Positions 11,448 to 24,590 of a stretch of 64,000 nt of DNA are shown piece by piece. The notes beneath the pieces were generated by a model that ran no database searches, had not been told where the DNA came from, and saw nothing but the letters and a program-made list of their open reading frames with translations. Positions within the stretch are counted from its first letter, which is position 1, and every line of letters begins with the position of its first letter. Both the position numbers and the translations under genes were made by a program. This DNA is from Dendrobium chrysotoxum (lineage: Eukaryota > Streptophyta > Magnoliopsida > Asparagales > Orchidaceae): positions 38,743,774 to 38,807,773 of the forward strand of contig CM034314.1 in the NCBI GenBank assembly GCA_019925795.1, written 5' to 3'.

Positions 11448-13889
11448 TAGTTTTAAAATTTTTGTTTGTACTCTCTCCCCCTGTGTGTGTGTGTGCATGG
11501 TTACCTAATTACAATCACACTCTCTCAAACTCAAGAAAATAAACATAAAGATTTACAGACTTTATTACATGAATTTTTATTCTACTCTATCTTGAAGTCT
11601 TTAACAATTTGGAGTATCATTTTCTTGAAATGTTAGTACACATAGAACAAACAAAAGTATCCAATTTATTCTTGGAGAAATAATAAAAAATTAGCAAAAT
11701 AATTAGTTTTGTTATCATAAAAATCATAAGCTCAATCTTGATTCCTGAGTTGTAACAAAGTCAATCTAGGTTCACCAAATAGGTCCTTTAAGCTCAAAAC
11801 AGTCATTTTGATTGAATTGACCTCCCCAGACCCTAGAAACACCTCTAACAGACTCAAAATATCATTTTAAACTTGTTGGGCCCAAACATAGCTCCTGGGT
11901 TAACCTGGCTGACCAATTCAACCTAGGTTGACCAAATAATTCACTAAGGCCCAAATAGGTAACTTTGACCATTTAGACCTTTATAACCCCTCAAATCACT
12001 TCCCCAAACCCTATTTATCATTTCAAACTCATTGAGCTCGAGCCAATGTCTTGGGTCAACCTGGTTGGCCTAGTCAACCTAGGTTGACCCATTAACTCTT
12101 TAAGGGTTCAAATGGGTTAATATAACCCCTTTGATCAAATTATTGCATTCAAGCCTTCAATCCTTCTTCATTACATGATTCAGGCATATCTAAATTTATT
12201 TGAAATCAAGCCACAGACTTTGACCTAGTCAAAATCTCTAATCATGGTCAAACCTCACTATAATATTAATTTCTCTATTAATGCATTACATCTATCCTTC
12301 AATCCCTTTGAACTCCATTCAAACCAATATCTCCAAGTTTCTTAATCACCTCAGTACATCCAAAGCTATGAGCTAAGCACATCTAATTTATTCTTGAGTT
12401 AAATCATGTTTGAGTTGACTTAGTCAAACATTAATCTTAATCAAATTTCTACCTTTTGGGTCAAATCATTTTGATCTAATCAAAATAAGATTTTCAAACT
12501 CTTAAACCCAATCCAAAAGATGATTTATATATATTCAAATTCATGTGAGTCAAGCTAAGGTCAATTTGACCAAGTCAACTCACCATAACTTGGTCAAATT
12601 GCCATTCATATAAATCAATCCATTAAAGCTTCAATCCTACAACCTTAATCCTTCTTCAATCTATCCAATCAGCTTATTAAGACCCACTGTATGCCACATC
12701 ACCACCCCATGTGGTATGTTGACTGGTCAAATAGTCAACATAAATATTAAGAGTGGTCAAAGGTGATTAAATCACCACATAAGCTTAACCTATTCCGCTT
12801 AAAACCCCTCCAGCAACTTTATGGTGTTCTAGAGTATTCTTAGGGACATCCTCAGCCCTTAGATTCAGATTAAATGGCTATGATCTTACCCACATGCTAT
12901 CAAGAGTACAAAGGGCACTTTCCACCTCATTATACCCTTTTATCCTTCGTCCTGCCCACCTAACTGCCTAGAGATAGGTGTCAAACATCAAATAATACAG
13001 TTAAATCAATCTTGGCCATTCAAATGGCTCAGGATATTTGAATAGGGGAAAGTAGGCCAAATGGGGATTCATTCAATCGCTAACCATCTCTCTCCACTCT
13101 AGCCCCCTCAAACCTGACCTCAAGTTCTCTTGAGCTCCCCTAAACTTCCCATGCATTCTCCACCCAAAATCCACCGCACCGGCGACCAGCTTTTCGGTGA
13201 GCTCAAGGTAAATCTATCCAAGGTTGATACCCATCGTTCAAGTGCTCAGACCATAATTTCTAAATAAGAATCATACGTGGATAGTCTACATGTTCAGAGA
13301 AACTAAAATTGATCCAATCCAATGGTTAGTTTCTTTTGAAACCCTTAACCTAGGTCACTACACATAGAGCTAATTAGCTTTTTATTAAGCATACTTTTTA
13401 CCGTTTAATTACTCCCATATGATTTATGTTCATGCATGCTTTATAAGTTTAAAATTTTAAGCAATTTCATCCATTTGATCGAACAAATGACCTCAAAAAC
13501 CCATTCTATGGTTCATTTGCAACGTACCCTTTGTGTATGTTTTCTGGGTTATTGATCATACGATCAACGACCCAGAATGAGCTGTTCTGTGGCTTCGTTC
13601 GATCATAGATCTGATCCCACAATCATTTATTTTATCTGGCTTCATCCCACCCATCCATTTCAATACCACACAGATATGACAACGACCACGATTCGTTAAC
13701 GTGGTTAAGTTAACCACATCTATCATGGATTAATTAATGCCCAATGATTACACGGTGGTGCAATCATTGGTCATTAATGCACTACCATGCAGTCATTAGT
13801 GATGATTGTTATGATTTTGCTGGATGAATCCCAGGTAGCCACATGTCCAGTTTGCCATCGCCACGCCGCCAGAGGGTTTAATAGGATTT

Positions 13890-15060
13890 AAATTTAATTT
13901 AAAACCTTTTAAAATCAATTTTCTTTGGAAAATCATTAAAAATTTAAATAAAATCCCAAAATATGTATTTTATATCAAAATTTTTAGAAAATTACTTACT
14001 TTTATTTAAAATTAATATTATTTTAAAATATTAAATAAATTTTAAATATATTTTAAAAATTAAATGTTAAGTATTTTAAATTAATATTTAATTAACAATA
14101 ACCAAACTATTATCAATTTGGATTAATTTATATTAAAATAATCTCTAATTTTATAAGATATTTATTAATTAAGTTAATTTAACTTATGTTATATTATATA
14201 TTAATCTTATTTAATCACATTAAACATACATTTAATCATTAAAACATAAAATATAGAATAATAATAATAACAATAATAATAATAATTAAAAATTTAAGTT
14301 TAATGAAAGGAAATTATTAATATCTTATATCAAAATTTTCTAAATTTAAAAGATTTTGACCTAAATTTAAATATATATATATATTAAAAATATTAAAAAT
14401 ATTAATCATACTTTAAGTAATTTTAAATATCAAATATTTAAATATTTAATTAAATTTAAAATCAAATAGTTTAAACTTTAATCTTAAATCATTTCAAAAT
14501 TTTAGTAAATTCTTTTGAAATATTTTGATATTATTATTTTTATTTTCTTCATTTATTATTTGAGATTCAAAATAATTCAAGCGATATTGATCAATTTTGA
14601 TATTTCAACCCCTTTAATAATTAATTAAATATTTAATTCAATTTGAATATTTTAAAATATCAAAAATTTAATCTTATTTCAATAAAATCAGAGAATATAA
14701 TCTAATTATTTTAAAAATTAAAATTTCATTTTAATATTTTAAATATCTTAATGAATTTCATTAATTCAAATACTTAAGCATTTAATTAGTTATAAATTAA
14801 ATCCAACTTAAATATTTTTTTTATATAAATCCAAAGAACCTCAAATTCTTTTTTTTTAATTTACAAAAAATATTTTCCAAAATTGTTTTAAAACTATTTT
14901 GAAATTATTTCACATTTATTTTCAAAGTTATTTTGAATTATCTTAAAATTTTGAAAAATCCAGAAATTAACCTATTTTCTAATATTAAAATTAATTTAAA
15001 TTTATTCCTATTAAATCTTGAGAGCCTTGAGTGATTTTTGGAATTTTAAACATAGATTAA
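13890..15060. other. Extremely AT-rich tract within the solo LTR
   Basis: About 1.2 kb made almost only of A and T, including (TAA)n-like and (TA)n-like runs near 14260 and 14370. No coding capacity and no termini of an inserted element were recognised. The matching part of the LTR at 30211-36620 is much shorter. Confidence 0.6.
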
Positions 15061-16261
15061 GCTTGAGTATATAGAAATCATGTAGAAAGATTAATGAATA
15101 GTTATATTCCAACTATTCATTATTTCAATCACCTATGTTAATTATCATATTACATGCATGCTTAGGATGCACACATATACACTTAGCTTAAGCTCTTCTA
15201 GTTCTAAGGACTTGATTGTGCTTGTGCATTCATATGCTTGTCTAAGGTTTAGAAGAACTTGATTCAAACCTCCATAACTTTGTGACATCATTGAGGATAA
15301 TTATTAAGGACTTATTTAGGCAATTTTGATTAATTCTAGAAATTAAAATATATCTTTAATGGACTTGAAATTTGAACCATTTGAACTTAGTGACATTCTT
15401 TGCCATAGAGAAATTTCTCACTGATTTCTGAAGTCATTAAACCCTTTAACTAATTAACTTAAATTTAAACACTTGATTAACCCTCAAAACTTCTAGAAAT
15501 TTTAATAAATCCAAATTAGATATAAAAAAATAAATAATACCTCAAATTGACCATATTTTAATCCTTAATTAAAGAAAAATAAAATCCCCTTGACTAGACT
15601 TTAATTTCAAACATAATTTAATTTTAATTAAAATTTAATAATTAATTAATTAAAATGAATTAAAAATAATTAAAAGTTTTAAAAAATTCACAAATACTTG
15701 GGAATCTCTCCTTATTTTATTCCTGATCTTTGGAGTTGTTCAAGGAGTTGGGAGTTCATTTGGAGCAAAATCAATAAAAGCCCTTAATTAAATAATTTTA
15801 ATAAATCCAATTAATTCCTAAAATTTGAAAAATCATAACTAATTATAGAAACTTCCAAATTGAGTAAACTCAAAGGCATTGAACTCCATTTGTGGTCTAA
15901 TATTTATTAAAAACATCAAACATTGAGAAATTATTCAACTTAAGAAAGTTAGCAATTTGGTAAACCTTAAGTCAAAATTTAAGCTAAAACTTCGAAGATT
16001 CATAACTTCTCATGAAAAACTGCAAATCTAGCAAACTCAAAACCCAATTACTCACCAAAAGGTCTAATATTTACCCAAAAAAAAATCAAAACTCTAGAAA
16101 TCTAATTAAATCTAAAAGTCCAATTTTAACCCTTTAATTAATATATTAAAATAATCTAAAAATTCCAAAGTTTGATAATTAATTTCAAATTTCAAAAAAT
16201 ATTAAATCAATGTTAAAACCACTCAACCAACACTTAAATACACAATAACCACTCCAAAGAT

Positions 16262-16512
16262 GAAGTTTTTAGGATTGACTACTTAGTATTATAGGGTTAA
16301 GTGTCCTAAGGAGACTAGTTCCTTGAGCCTGGTGGCACAACGCCACGAACGGATTCAATGTAGTGTTCAACCTTAAGATTAATTGATTATCAATGATTTA
16401 AATAAGTTTAAAATCCTTAATCAAAATATATTAACCAAGTTTTTAGGCTGGATTACCTCGGGCAGCGGAGCTACATGTCCTAAAGAGGCTTGGTTCCTCG
16501 AGCCTGTGAAAT
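16262..16512 (+). repeat. Duplicated GC-rich motif within the solo LTR
   Basis: Direct copies at about 16262-16345 and 16438-16512 containing gtcctaaggag, then tggttcctcgagcct. About 175 bp separates the starts. Equivalent to the pairs at 3895-4138, 33899-34150 and 46691-46930. Confidence 0.75.
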
Positions 16513-16922
16513 AATGCCACCAACTGGTTAATGGTAAATTTAATTAATCTAAACCATAAAATCAGTAACTAATCAATCTTAATTAAAATTTATCAACCTT
16601 CAAATCTTAATTAATTCAGTTTACTTAATTATACCATTTAGCACTAGGTAACCTAGGCCTATGAGGCCATTAAGTTAGCCCTAAGGAAGGTGAAATTAAC
16701 TTCACAGCCTTGGTGAGCAACAAAGATGATAACTATTTAACTTTAAAATAATATATTTTAAAATTAATTTCAACTCATTAATATTTAAAATTTAATTAAA
16801 TATTTCCCTTAAGCCTTTCAATCAACCAGAACATCAAATAACTTTAATCAAATATCCTATATAAGACACATCCATGCCACACAACCTACCCACACACAAT
16901 TTAGATGATTTGCTAGGACAAT

Positions 16923-18479
16923 TGAAAGTTCGATAGGGATGTTAAGCCCGTATGAACTAGTCCCGAGGCTAACTAAGAGGGGGGTGAATTGGATATTTAA
17001 AACATAAGAAAAATCTTTTTATCTTTTACAGCAGAAATAAAATAAATCAACGATAAAAAAGATAAATTAGAGATTTCACCCAAGCAGATAAAAAGGTACA
17101 GAAAATAATCAGAAAGAACACACCAGATTTATAGTTGTTCGATCCAACTTGACCTACGTCCACTCCCCAGAGGCACCCTTCGAGTATTGCGCTAAATTAA
17201 AGTGACTCTCCTTTAGCCCCCACCTCTAGATGGAGAGGCAATTACAGAATCACTTCCATCTTCCCCGATGTGGCGGAGTAGTCAGGTCCTTTAACACCAC
17301 GAGAACTTCTTCTTCCCAAAACATCCCTCTAGACGAGCCTTGAATCCGATGGTACTTAGGTGCAAGCCTGCCGGAGCAACCGTGTGACCCCCTCACACTC
17401 CCTCAAAAATCCCCCTTCCAAGGTTCTTCTCCCACCCAAACTTCACCCTTTCCACTCTGCCTTTCAAGCTCTCTCTTCAAGTTTCCTCCAGAAGAAATGA
17501 AGCTTCAATGGTTGAAGAAGACACCTATCAAGTGCCTTGAGAAAGCTTAAAAAGAGAGCTCCAAAAACCTTTCTAAATCATTTCTGGTGGCAAAGATCGT
17601 CCAGGATGATCCTGGGATCATCTTGTATGATTAGTACGAAAAGGTCACTTTAGCCAGTACAATTAGCATAGTTCTGGACGGTCCTTCAGAGAAATTTTTC
17701 TTATCATCCTAGATGATCTTGTGATCGTCCGGGATGATTAGTTCAAAATGACACATATCATCTTGCTGATAGTTCGGGTCGTCTAGAAGAGACTCTGAGG
17801 AATTTTAGGGTTTTTGCAATAGATAGACCAGGATGATCCTGCGATCGTCTGGGACTATCCTGCGATCGTCTGGGACGATCCTGCGATCATCCTAGATGAT
17901 ATGATCGGTGAATCCAAACATAATTACTTTCCTTAACAACCTAATTAATTTAGATATAATTGGCATTGATCGTCCAGGATGATCCTTGAATCGTCTAGGA
18001 TGATTAGACCAAATAATCTACAAATCAAATCATGCCGAAATTAGGTTGGCGGTAAGGGTTTTGAGATCATGATGGATCATCCAAGATGATTCAAGAATCG
18101 TCTAGGATGATTAGTTCAATGAACATATTATCCAGGATGATCCTAAGATCATCCAGTACGATGTGTTCAAAAATTAAACTTTTGGATATGATAAGATCTC
18201 ACTCCCCCTGAGTATGTGTGTGCATGGTCCCAAGTAAGCATACACCCTTACAAGACTTGACTCAAGAAATCAAAAAGTACATTAATGAAAGTTACAAATA
18301 TCGTCACATATAGCCTATTCTACCCATTCTTTGAGCCTTGAAACTTTGCTGGATGGTGCACGTTGTTCCTGAAATGTTAGTATACACATAAACAAATATA
18401 TATATTACAAATACTAGAAGATGTGAGCCATAATATTTATTATCATCAAAATAAGAACTCGTGAGCCCGAGTCGTAATA
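16923..18479 (-). repeat. 3' LTR of the Sirevirus-like element
   Basis: About 1557 bp. On the plus strand it begins TGAAAGTTCGATAGGGATG and ends gagcccgagtcgtaata. The match to 25985-27486 is close throughout. The main difference is an expanded run of palindromes at about 17825-17905, which the 5' LTR has only once. Confidence 0.85.
17596..18162. repeat. Reiterated 15-bp palindromes in the 3' LTR
   Basis: About a dozen copies of ATCRTCC-N-GGAYGAT, often as close pairs whose starts are 21-22 bp apart: for example 17596-17610 followed by a second at about 17617, pairs near 17702, 17968 and 18075, and a final copy at 18148-18162. A local expansion gives three to four copies at about 17825-17905. 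Confidence 0.8.
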
Positions 18480-18492
18480 ATCTCCCCCTTTT
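18480..18492 (-). other. Polypurine tract of the Sirevirus-like element
   Basis: On the minus strand AAAAGGGGGAGAT directly precedes the 3' LTR terminus. The polypurine tract primes plus-strand DNA synthesis during reverse transcription. The same kind of tract precedes the 3' LTRs at 44696 and 59920. Confidence 0.75.
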
Positions 18493-18662
18493 GATGATGA
18501 CAAATATTACTTGTTGAATTTGTAAGCAAGGAATAAACGCACAATTTACTAAATTTAGTTTCTAGAGAGAGAAGCTCCACATTTCTAGAGAGAGAAAGTA
18601 GGCATTTTTTCATATTCATCGCTTCCTAGTTTTTGCTCAGTTTTACCGACTGGTGGTTGTTC

Positions 18663-20865
18663 ATGGCGGCGGATGGCCGCCGGTAACCATCATCTTTAAT
18701 ACTGAAAGATCCTTACATTGAGGGATTGGATTTGTGAAAAAATATGGTCCAAAGTAATCTGTATCTGGTTCTGATGTTGCTGCTTGTGATACAGAGGATG
18801 TTCGAAGACGGTGGTCTAGATGCGAATTAATCATCTCAGAGAATGATGGTTCGCATGTGAAATCGGTGAAACAGGTTGAAGGTAAGGGTAAAGGAATTTC
18901 GTTTATTGATGACTGCAAAACACCTAGGTTATTGAAAACTTCTGGCTATTCTCCGGTAAGGATTTCGGACCCTGAGGCTTCATCTTCAAGTGTGAACATT
19001 TTTGTCAACAGATTCAGGAATTCAAATGCAATCCCTATCCTTGAAAGTAAGATAAATGTGAATTCCTTGAATTTAGTTAACAAAAATAATCATAACTTCA
19101 ATAGTATGCCGGTTATTTCTTCACAGCCAGTTGAGGTGAGTAATGTGGGTAATGCTGATCTTGTGTCTGAGGTTTTGCTTGAGAACAACATTATAGCCAG
19201 TAAGTCGGCTAATCCTTGGAAGAAGAATCCATATATCAAGGTAAATTTTAACATGGATAAGGTAGTTTTATCAGAGGATGGAAATGTTGTGAGATTACTA
19301 AAATCGTCTAAATTATTGAATGCTAAAAAGCTAGAATTCTCATTGGTTACTAAGGTATTTGTTAGAGAACTACCATCTCATGTAGTTGTTTGGGAATTGA
19401 GATGGCAATGGGCCAGTTTTGGTCAATTTCACTTTACAACCTTAGGGATGGGTTGGTATTTGTGCTCATTCAAGTCCTTGGATGCCATGGAAGGAGTAAT
19501 GTCTGATGGTCCATGGTTTATGAATAATCACATTGTGGGAATGGAGAGATGGTCTACTGAGTTCTCTCCTAGCTCTTTGAAAGGATTGACTTCTCCCATT
19601 TGGACTAGGATGCCTCATTTGCCGCTTCAATGTTGGGATGAGTACAATGTGGCTTTGATTTCTTCCATGGCGGGTGTTCCTTTGATGTTGGATGGGAATA
19701 TGTTTCAGTGGGGAAGGAGGGAGTTTGCAAGGGTTTGTGTTCGTGTTGAACTGGACAAACCTCTCCCCTGGGTGTTTGGGTGGAAGGGATGGCTGGGAGG
19801 TTTTTTCAAAAAATTGAATATGAGAGGATATCTTCTTTTTGTTATGAATGTGGTATGCTAGGCCATATTAGTAGTAATTATAATAAGGTAAAGGTGGTGG
19901 AGATGAATAAAGGAAATGCTTCTAGTAATCAACAAGTATGTGATCAAACTAAGGTTGGATAAGAGATGGGAGTCAAAGAATCTTAAGGGCCATGGATTCA
20001 TGTCAAGAATAGAAGGAACAAGAGAGTATTCAATCAGATGAATGAAGCGAGAACTGTAATTAATAGACAAGATGCTTAAGCTTTTCTTGGTGTGATGAAG
20101 ACTGTGAGGAAAATAGAAGAAGTGGTTGTGGGTGATACATTGCAGGTTGAAGAAGGGGAAATTTCCATGGCTGGGATAAGCTGTTTGGAAACGGCAGCAG
20201 GGTGTTTTGATAAGGTATTAGATCCTTCTACAATTTCTGCTAATATTTACTTAAACAATAATTTTCAAACTTTATGTGATAATGGGGAGGAGGATTTGTG
20301 TCTGGAGTCAATCAGTAATAATTTTGGGAAGGTAACCAAACAGGATGGAAAAAATGTTTTTAATGTGCAAAGATCTGTGGTAGTGGGAAAGGAAGTTGGT
20401 TGTGAAGTGGAAATTCAGAAGGGTGAAACTGTCTTGGTTAACCCTCCAGAATCGGATGAGGCAGGCCTTGTTCTTCAGGTTACGGATAAGGTGTGCCAGG
20501 AAGAATTTGTAGCTATGGTTGAGTCATTGACTTCACTTCTGAACCCACTGTTTGAAGCTGGAGATGCTGTAAACATCAAAGTTCTTGATAATGGTGAGGA
20601 ATCTGTTCTAAGCTCTCATAATTTGCAATTTATTAAGGAAGGATTGCCTTCTCATTTAAATGACAAAGAGGGGAAGGATTGCTTGCGAACTCAAGTAACT
20701 CCTTCTGGATTACTTGCAAACTCAAGTACTTCCTATCATAAATCAGATTTTAAACTTCAAAAGGAATTGCGATCCTTGGGGAAGGATAATATTTTTATTC
20801 ATGGCAGAAAGGGTGGTGGAATGGCTAAGGAGAGGAAAAGGAGCAATCCCAATTCTTACCAATAA
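18663..20865 (+). pseudogene. LINE ORF1 (DUF4283 and zinc-knuckle RNA-binding protein), broken
   Basis: The nucleic-acid-binding protein of plant LINEs. The start is placed at the ATG at 18663 in a GC-rich leader; that frame stops almost at once. The main open part is 18857-19861 (334 aa). It contains a DUF4283-type region from about residue 155, including WASFGQFHFTTLG, SDGPWFMNNHIVGMERW and WTRMPHLPLQCWDE. A frameshift near 19790 moves to the frame carrying the zinc knuckle, CYECGMLGHISSNY, where the fourth ligand is Tyr instead of Cys. That frame continues through stops at 19960-20080, past a GPWIHVKNRRNKR segment typical of the family, into the acidic C-terminal part, 20092-20865 (257 aa, no known domain). 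Confidence 0.85.
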
Positions 20866-23800
20866 ATGTCGTCTATAGTTTTTTGGAATTGTAGGGGGCT
20901 AGGAAGAGTGAAGCCTCCCACTACTTGAAGGAATTTGTGAAAGAGCATGAGGTGATGCTTGTTGGACTTTTAGAGACTAAGACATCTTCTTTTGATAGAC
21001 TTGAATGTGATAAGTTTATTGGTACCAATTGGGACATTTTCATGCTTCCTGCTGAGGGATTGTCAGGTGGAATTATGGTGTGCTGGAGGAAGGACTTGGC
21101 TTCATTTACGATATTAAACTCTTCTTCTCAGGTTGTAATTGGGGAATTCAGCATTGTCAATAAAGGAAAATGGATCATTGCTTCTATTTATGGTAGTAAT
21201 GACTCTTATAAGAGAAGAATCTTGTGGAGTGTTCTTGAAGGGGTGTCTTTCTTCAAGCTTCCAATAGTTATAGGTGGAGACTTCAATTGTGTTTTGTCCC
21301 AAGAGGAGAAAAAAGGAGGGAAGAAGTTTGTTTTATCTCAAGGTGCTCAAGAAATGAGATGTTTCATGAGCAACCATGATCTTCATGATGTGAGAGTCAT
21401 TGGACCAAAATTTACTCGATGGAACAATGAAAAAGGTGGAGCTCGGATACTTGAAAGGTTGGATAGGTGTATTTTAAACACATTAGCTTTGGATGCTATC
21501 CAGATGCCATTGGTTAGACATCTTGCTCATATAGCCTCCGATCATTGTCCCGTTCTCATCAAGCTTCTATCTTCTGGTTTTCGGAAAAATCATCTGCTAA
21601 AGTTTGAAGAGGTATGATCTTCATACCCGACTTCAGTGGGAATTGTGTCTAAAGCTTGGGATATGAAGGTGAATGGTGATGATGCTCTGGCTCTTAACGT
21701 GAGGTTTAGAAGAGCTTTGAAGGCACTTTTTTTCTAGAGTAAAGCTAAGCACCAGAAACTAGTGGTATTGAAAGAGGAGTTGAAGAAGGAAATTTTGGAT
21801 CTCCAAAGTGAAGAAGTGAAGGTTGGCTGGCTCATGGAAGATAGATTGCTTCTTCTAAAATCTAAAGTTTATGAGCTAAATATTACTCTTGCCAGGCTCA
21901 ACACTTGGTGGAGGCAAAGAGCGAAAGCCAGGTGGTTAATTGACGGGGACTCAAACTCTAAGTTTTTTCATGCATTTTCGTTAGGGAGGAGGAATTCCAA
22001 TTGGATTTCATCAGGTGTAAGATAGTAATGGTGAATTGGTGGATGATTAAGGTCAAATTGAGGGTGTCTTTCATGAATACTTTGAGAATAAATGGAAGAT
22101 AAGAAGATGCAAGTTGAGAGGGTGGCCGATTCCTGTTCATATGTTGGATGACATAGACAAAAATCATCCTCTAGTCAAATTCAAGATGGAGGAGCTGGAT
22201 TTGGTTGTCGCTTAGCTGGAATCAAATATATCACGAGCTATTGATGGCATCTCATACTCTTTCATTAAAAATTATTGGAGAATTATTAGAAAAGATGTTT
22301 GGAAGGCCCTTGATTACTTTTTTAGGACTGGTATTATGAGTCCTAGTTGGAAGGAGACGTTGGTGGTCCTTATCCCTAAAGTTGAGAATCCTATGACCCC
22401 TTCTAATTACAGACCTATCAGCCTTTGTTTGTCTATCTATAAGATTGTTGCTAAGTTGTTATTAAATAGAATGATTGGAGTCATACCTAAGTTGGTTTCG
22501 AAGGAACAAGTGGCTTTTGTTAAAGGCCGTTCTATCTCAGATCATATTCTTCTATCCCAAGAGGTGTTCAACATCTTTAAATATTCCAAATCTAAGAAAG
22601 GCTTAATGGCTAGAAAGGTTGATATGGAGCAAGCCTACGATAATTTGGGGTGGTCTACTCTTAGGCAAGTTCTGGAAAATTTTAGTTTCCCAAAGTTGTT
22701 TGTTGATCTCCTACTTCAGTGTGTCTCTGATCCTAAATTTTCAATGTTGATTAATGGTAATGGTTTAACTTGGATTGAAGCCAGAAGTGGATTTAGGCAA
22801 GGCTATCCCTTGTCTCCATACCTATTTATCCTCTGCTCTCAACTTCTGTCAGATGCTATTACTCAGAGAGGGAAAAGTTTGGGTGTTAAGGTGGCTTCCA
22901 ATGCTGAAATTGTTTCTCATCTGTTATATGTGGATGATATTATTTTGTTTTTAGAAGTAAATGAAAAAAAGTGAAGAAAGCTAGGAAAATCTTGATTGAA
23001 TACTGTAAGTGGACGGGTCAGAAGGTCAATATTCAGAAGTCCTCCATTCTGTTTGGAAGGTCGGTCGGGAGTTGTAGAAGAAGGTCTTTGGCTAAGATCT
23101 TGGCCTTTAAAGTGGTAAATGAGTTTTTGTACCTTGGGATCAAGATGTCTTTGAGAAGGTTGATAGCTGCTGATTTGAGAAATCTTGGAAAAATCTTCTA
23201 AAGTGTTAAATGTTTGGGAAATCATTTTATTTCTCTTGCAGGGAAGCTCCTTCTTGTTAAAACAGTTTACTCTTCCCTATCTATTTTTCTTTCTACACAT
23301 TCTCTAGTTCCAATGACTGTTCTTTAAGCTTTGGATAGAATGTGTAGGGAATTTTTGTGGAATAAGCAAGATGGGAGTAAGGGTCTCCACTATGTTTCAT
23401 GGGACATTCTCTGCAGGCTGAGGTGTTTGGGTGGCCAAGGCGTTCAATCAATTGCTGCTAAGTTGGGTCCTCTCCAGGCTAAATTTGATTGGAATCTAAT
23501 CTCAGATTCATCTAAATTCCTGTATAGGTTGATACGAGCTAACTATGGGAAGGATATCTATAAATTTCATGCAAAAAGGTTTAGTTCTCCTACGGTAAAG
23601 ATTATTTTACACGATTTTAAATCCTTACAAAATGTGATTAGATGGAGAGTTTCTTTGGGGGAATCTATTGAAACCTTAAATGATATTTGGATTTTAGATA
23701 AACCAATTGCTAAATGGCCTACTTTTGTTGTGAATATGGATGAGCAAATGCTTAGGCTAGATTACTTTATTTCGAATGGGAGGTGGAATGAAGTTAAATT

Positions 23801-24587
23801 ACAGTTGGTTTTTGGTCAGCATTTGGTGGACATTATTAAGCTTGTTCCTATCTCTACTAAACATGCTGATGATCAGCTGGAGCTCTTATTCAAGTGTTCA
23901 GGTAAATAAATTTCTGCTCTTGTTTCTCAAAAGCTTTGTGGGAATGGTGATGGAGACTTGCATGGGCGTTGGAGAAGAAACTTGAAGCTAAGGCCCCAGG
24001 TTGAGTTATTTTGGTGGCGTTTAACTATTAATACTATCCCTATGAATGAGCTTTTGATGTATAGAAGATTGGCTACAAATGCAGGATGTCCTAGAGGGTG
24101 TCAGGTAGTGGAAAATGTGGATCATATAGTAGTTTGTTGCGTTAAGCTTATGCAGGTTTTTAATGTTCTTAGGAGTTGGGGGCTCTTGATCCTGGTTTTC
24201 TCATCTATTGAAGATTGTTTGTTGGGTTTGAGATGCTTGGCTGACAATGGACCTTTCCTTGGAAATGTATATTACTCGGCTATCTTCTTAAGTTGGAAAA
24301 GTAGAAATAAAGTTTCACATGGTGAAAAGGAGGATAGCTTCACAACGGTAGCGACTAATGCAGTTTGCATGGCTGCTGCATCCTTCAAAGGAAGTTCAGA
24401 TTACTGGGATTCCAACCAACTCATTAAGCTATCTTCTTATTGGCATCCTCCTCCACCCGAATGGATTAAACTCAACGTTGATGCTTCTTTAGGGACTAAT
24501 TATATTGCCGGCGTTGGAGGTGTTTTCAGGGACCATTGTGGAAGATTTTTATGTGCCTTTTTAAAACAATTGTCTCTGATTTGGTGA
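20866..24587 (+). pseudogene. LINE ORF2 (endonuclease, reverse transcriptase, partial RNase H), broken
   Basis: The polyprotein that nicks the target and copies LINE RNA at the nick. The ATG follows the ORF1 stop codon directly. An APE-type endonuclease opens with FWNCRGLG, then shifts frame near 20900. 20925-21617 carries LLETK, GGDFNCVL and SDHCPVL, so the main catalytic motifs survive. RT lies at 22336-22974, with IPKVENPMTPSNYRPISLC, FVKGRSISDHILLSQE, SGFRQGYPLSPYLF and an intact YVDD, followed by thumb and connection segments at 22971-23201 and 23331-23909. A zinc-binding RT-associated region and the start of an RNase H domain (IKLNVDASL, GVGGVFRDHCGRFL) lie at 23958-24587. At least five stops or frameshifts separate these parts. 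Confidence 0.9.
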
Positions 24588-24590
24588 AAT

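Larger units (their letters stand above)
10161..11757 (-). mobile_element. Sirevirus-like solo LTR
   Basis: In its own orientation it runs from TGTTACAACTCAGG (11757) to ACTTTCA (10161), about 1.6 kb, with near-identical flanks aagtt (10156-10160) and aagtc (11758-11762) as TSD. Near its end is the C-rich tract, seen on the plus strand as aagaggggggagggtgaatt, which is shared with the LTRs at 16923 and 25985. No internal coding follows. It lies within the gypsy solo LTR, whose sequence resumes at 11758. The open frame at 10350-10646 (-) falls in tandem repeats here and is not treated as a gene. Confidence 0.75.
18560..24590 (+). mobile_element. L1-type plant LINE, degenerate
   Basis: Plus-strand non-LTR element inserted in the Sirevirus-like element. 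The 5' end is estimated at about 18560, where a duplicated tttctagagagagaa begins, followed by a GC-richer leader. ORF1 (18663-20865) is followed with no gap by ORF2 (20866-24587). The element stops inside the RNase H domain at about 24590 with no 3' UTR or poly(A), so its 3' end was lost. I could not identify a TSD. Confidence 0.85.

Noticed and set aside
18661..18918. Minus-strand frame of 85 codons at the LINE start
   Set aside because: Complement of the ORF1 start, with no independent support.
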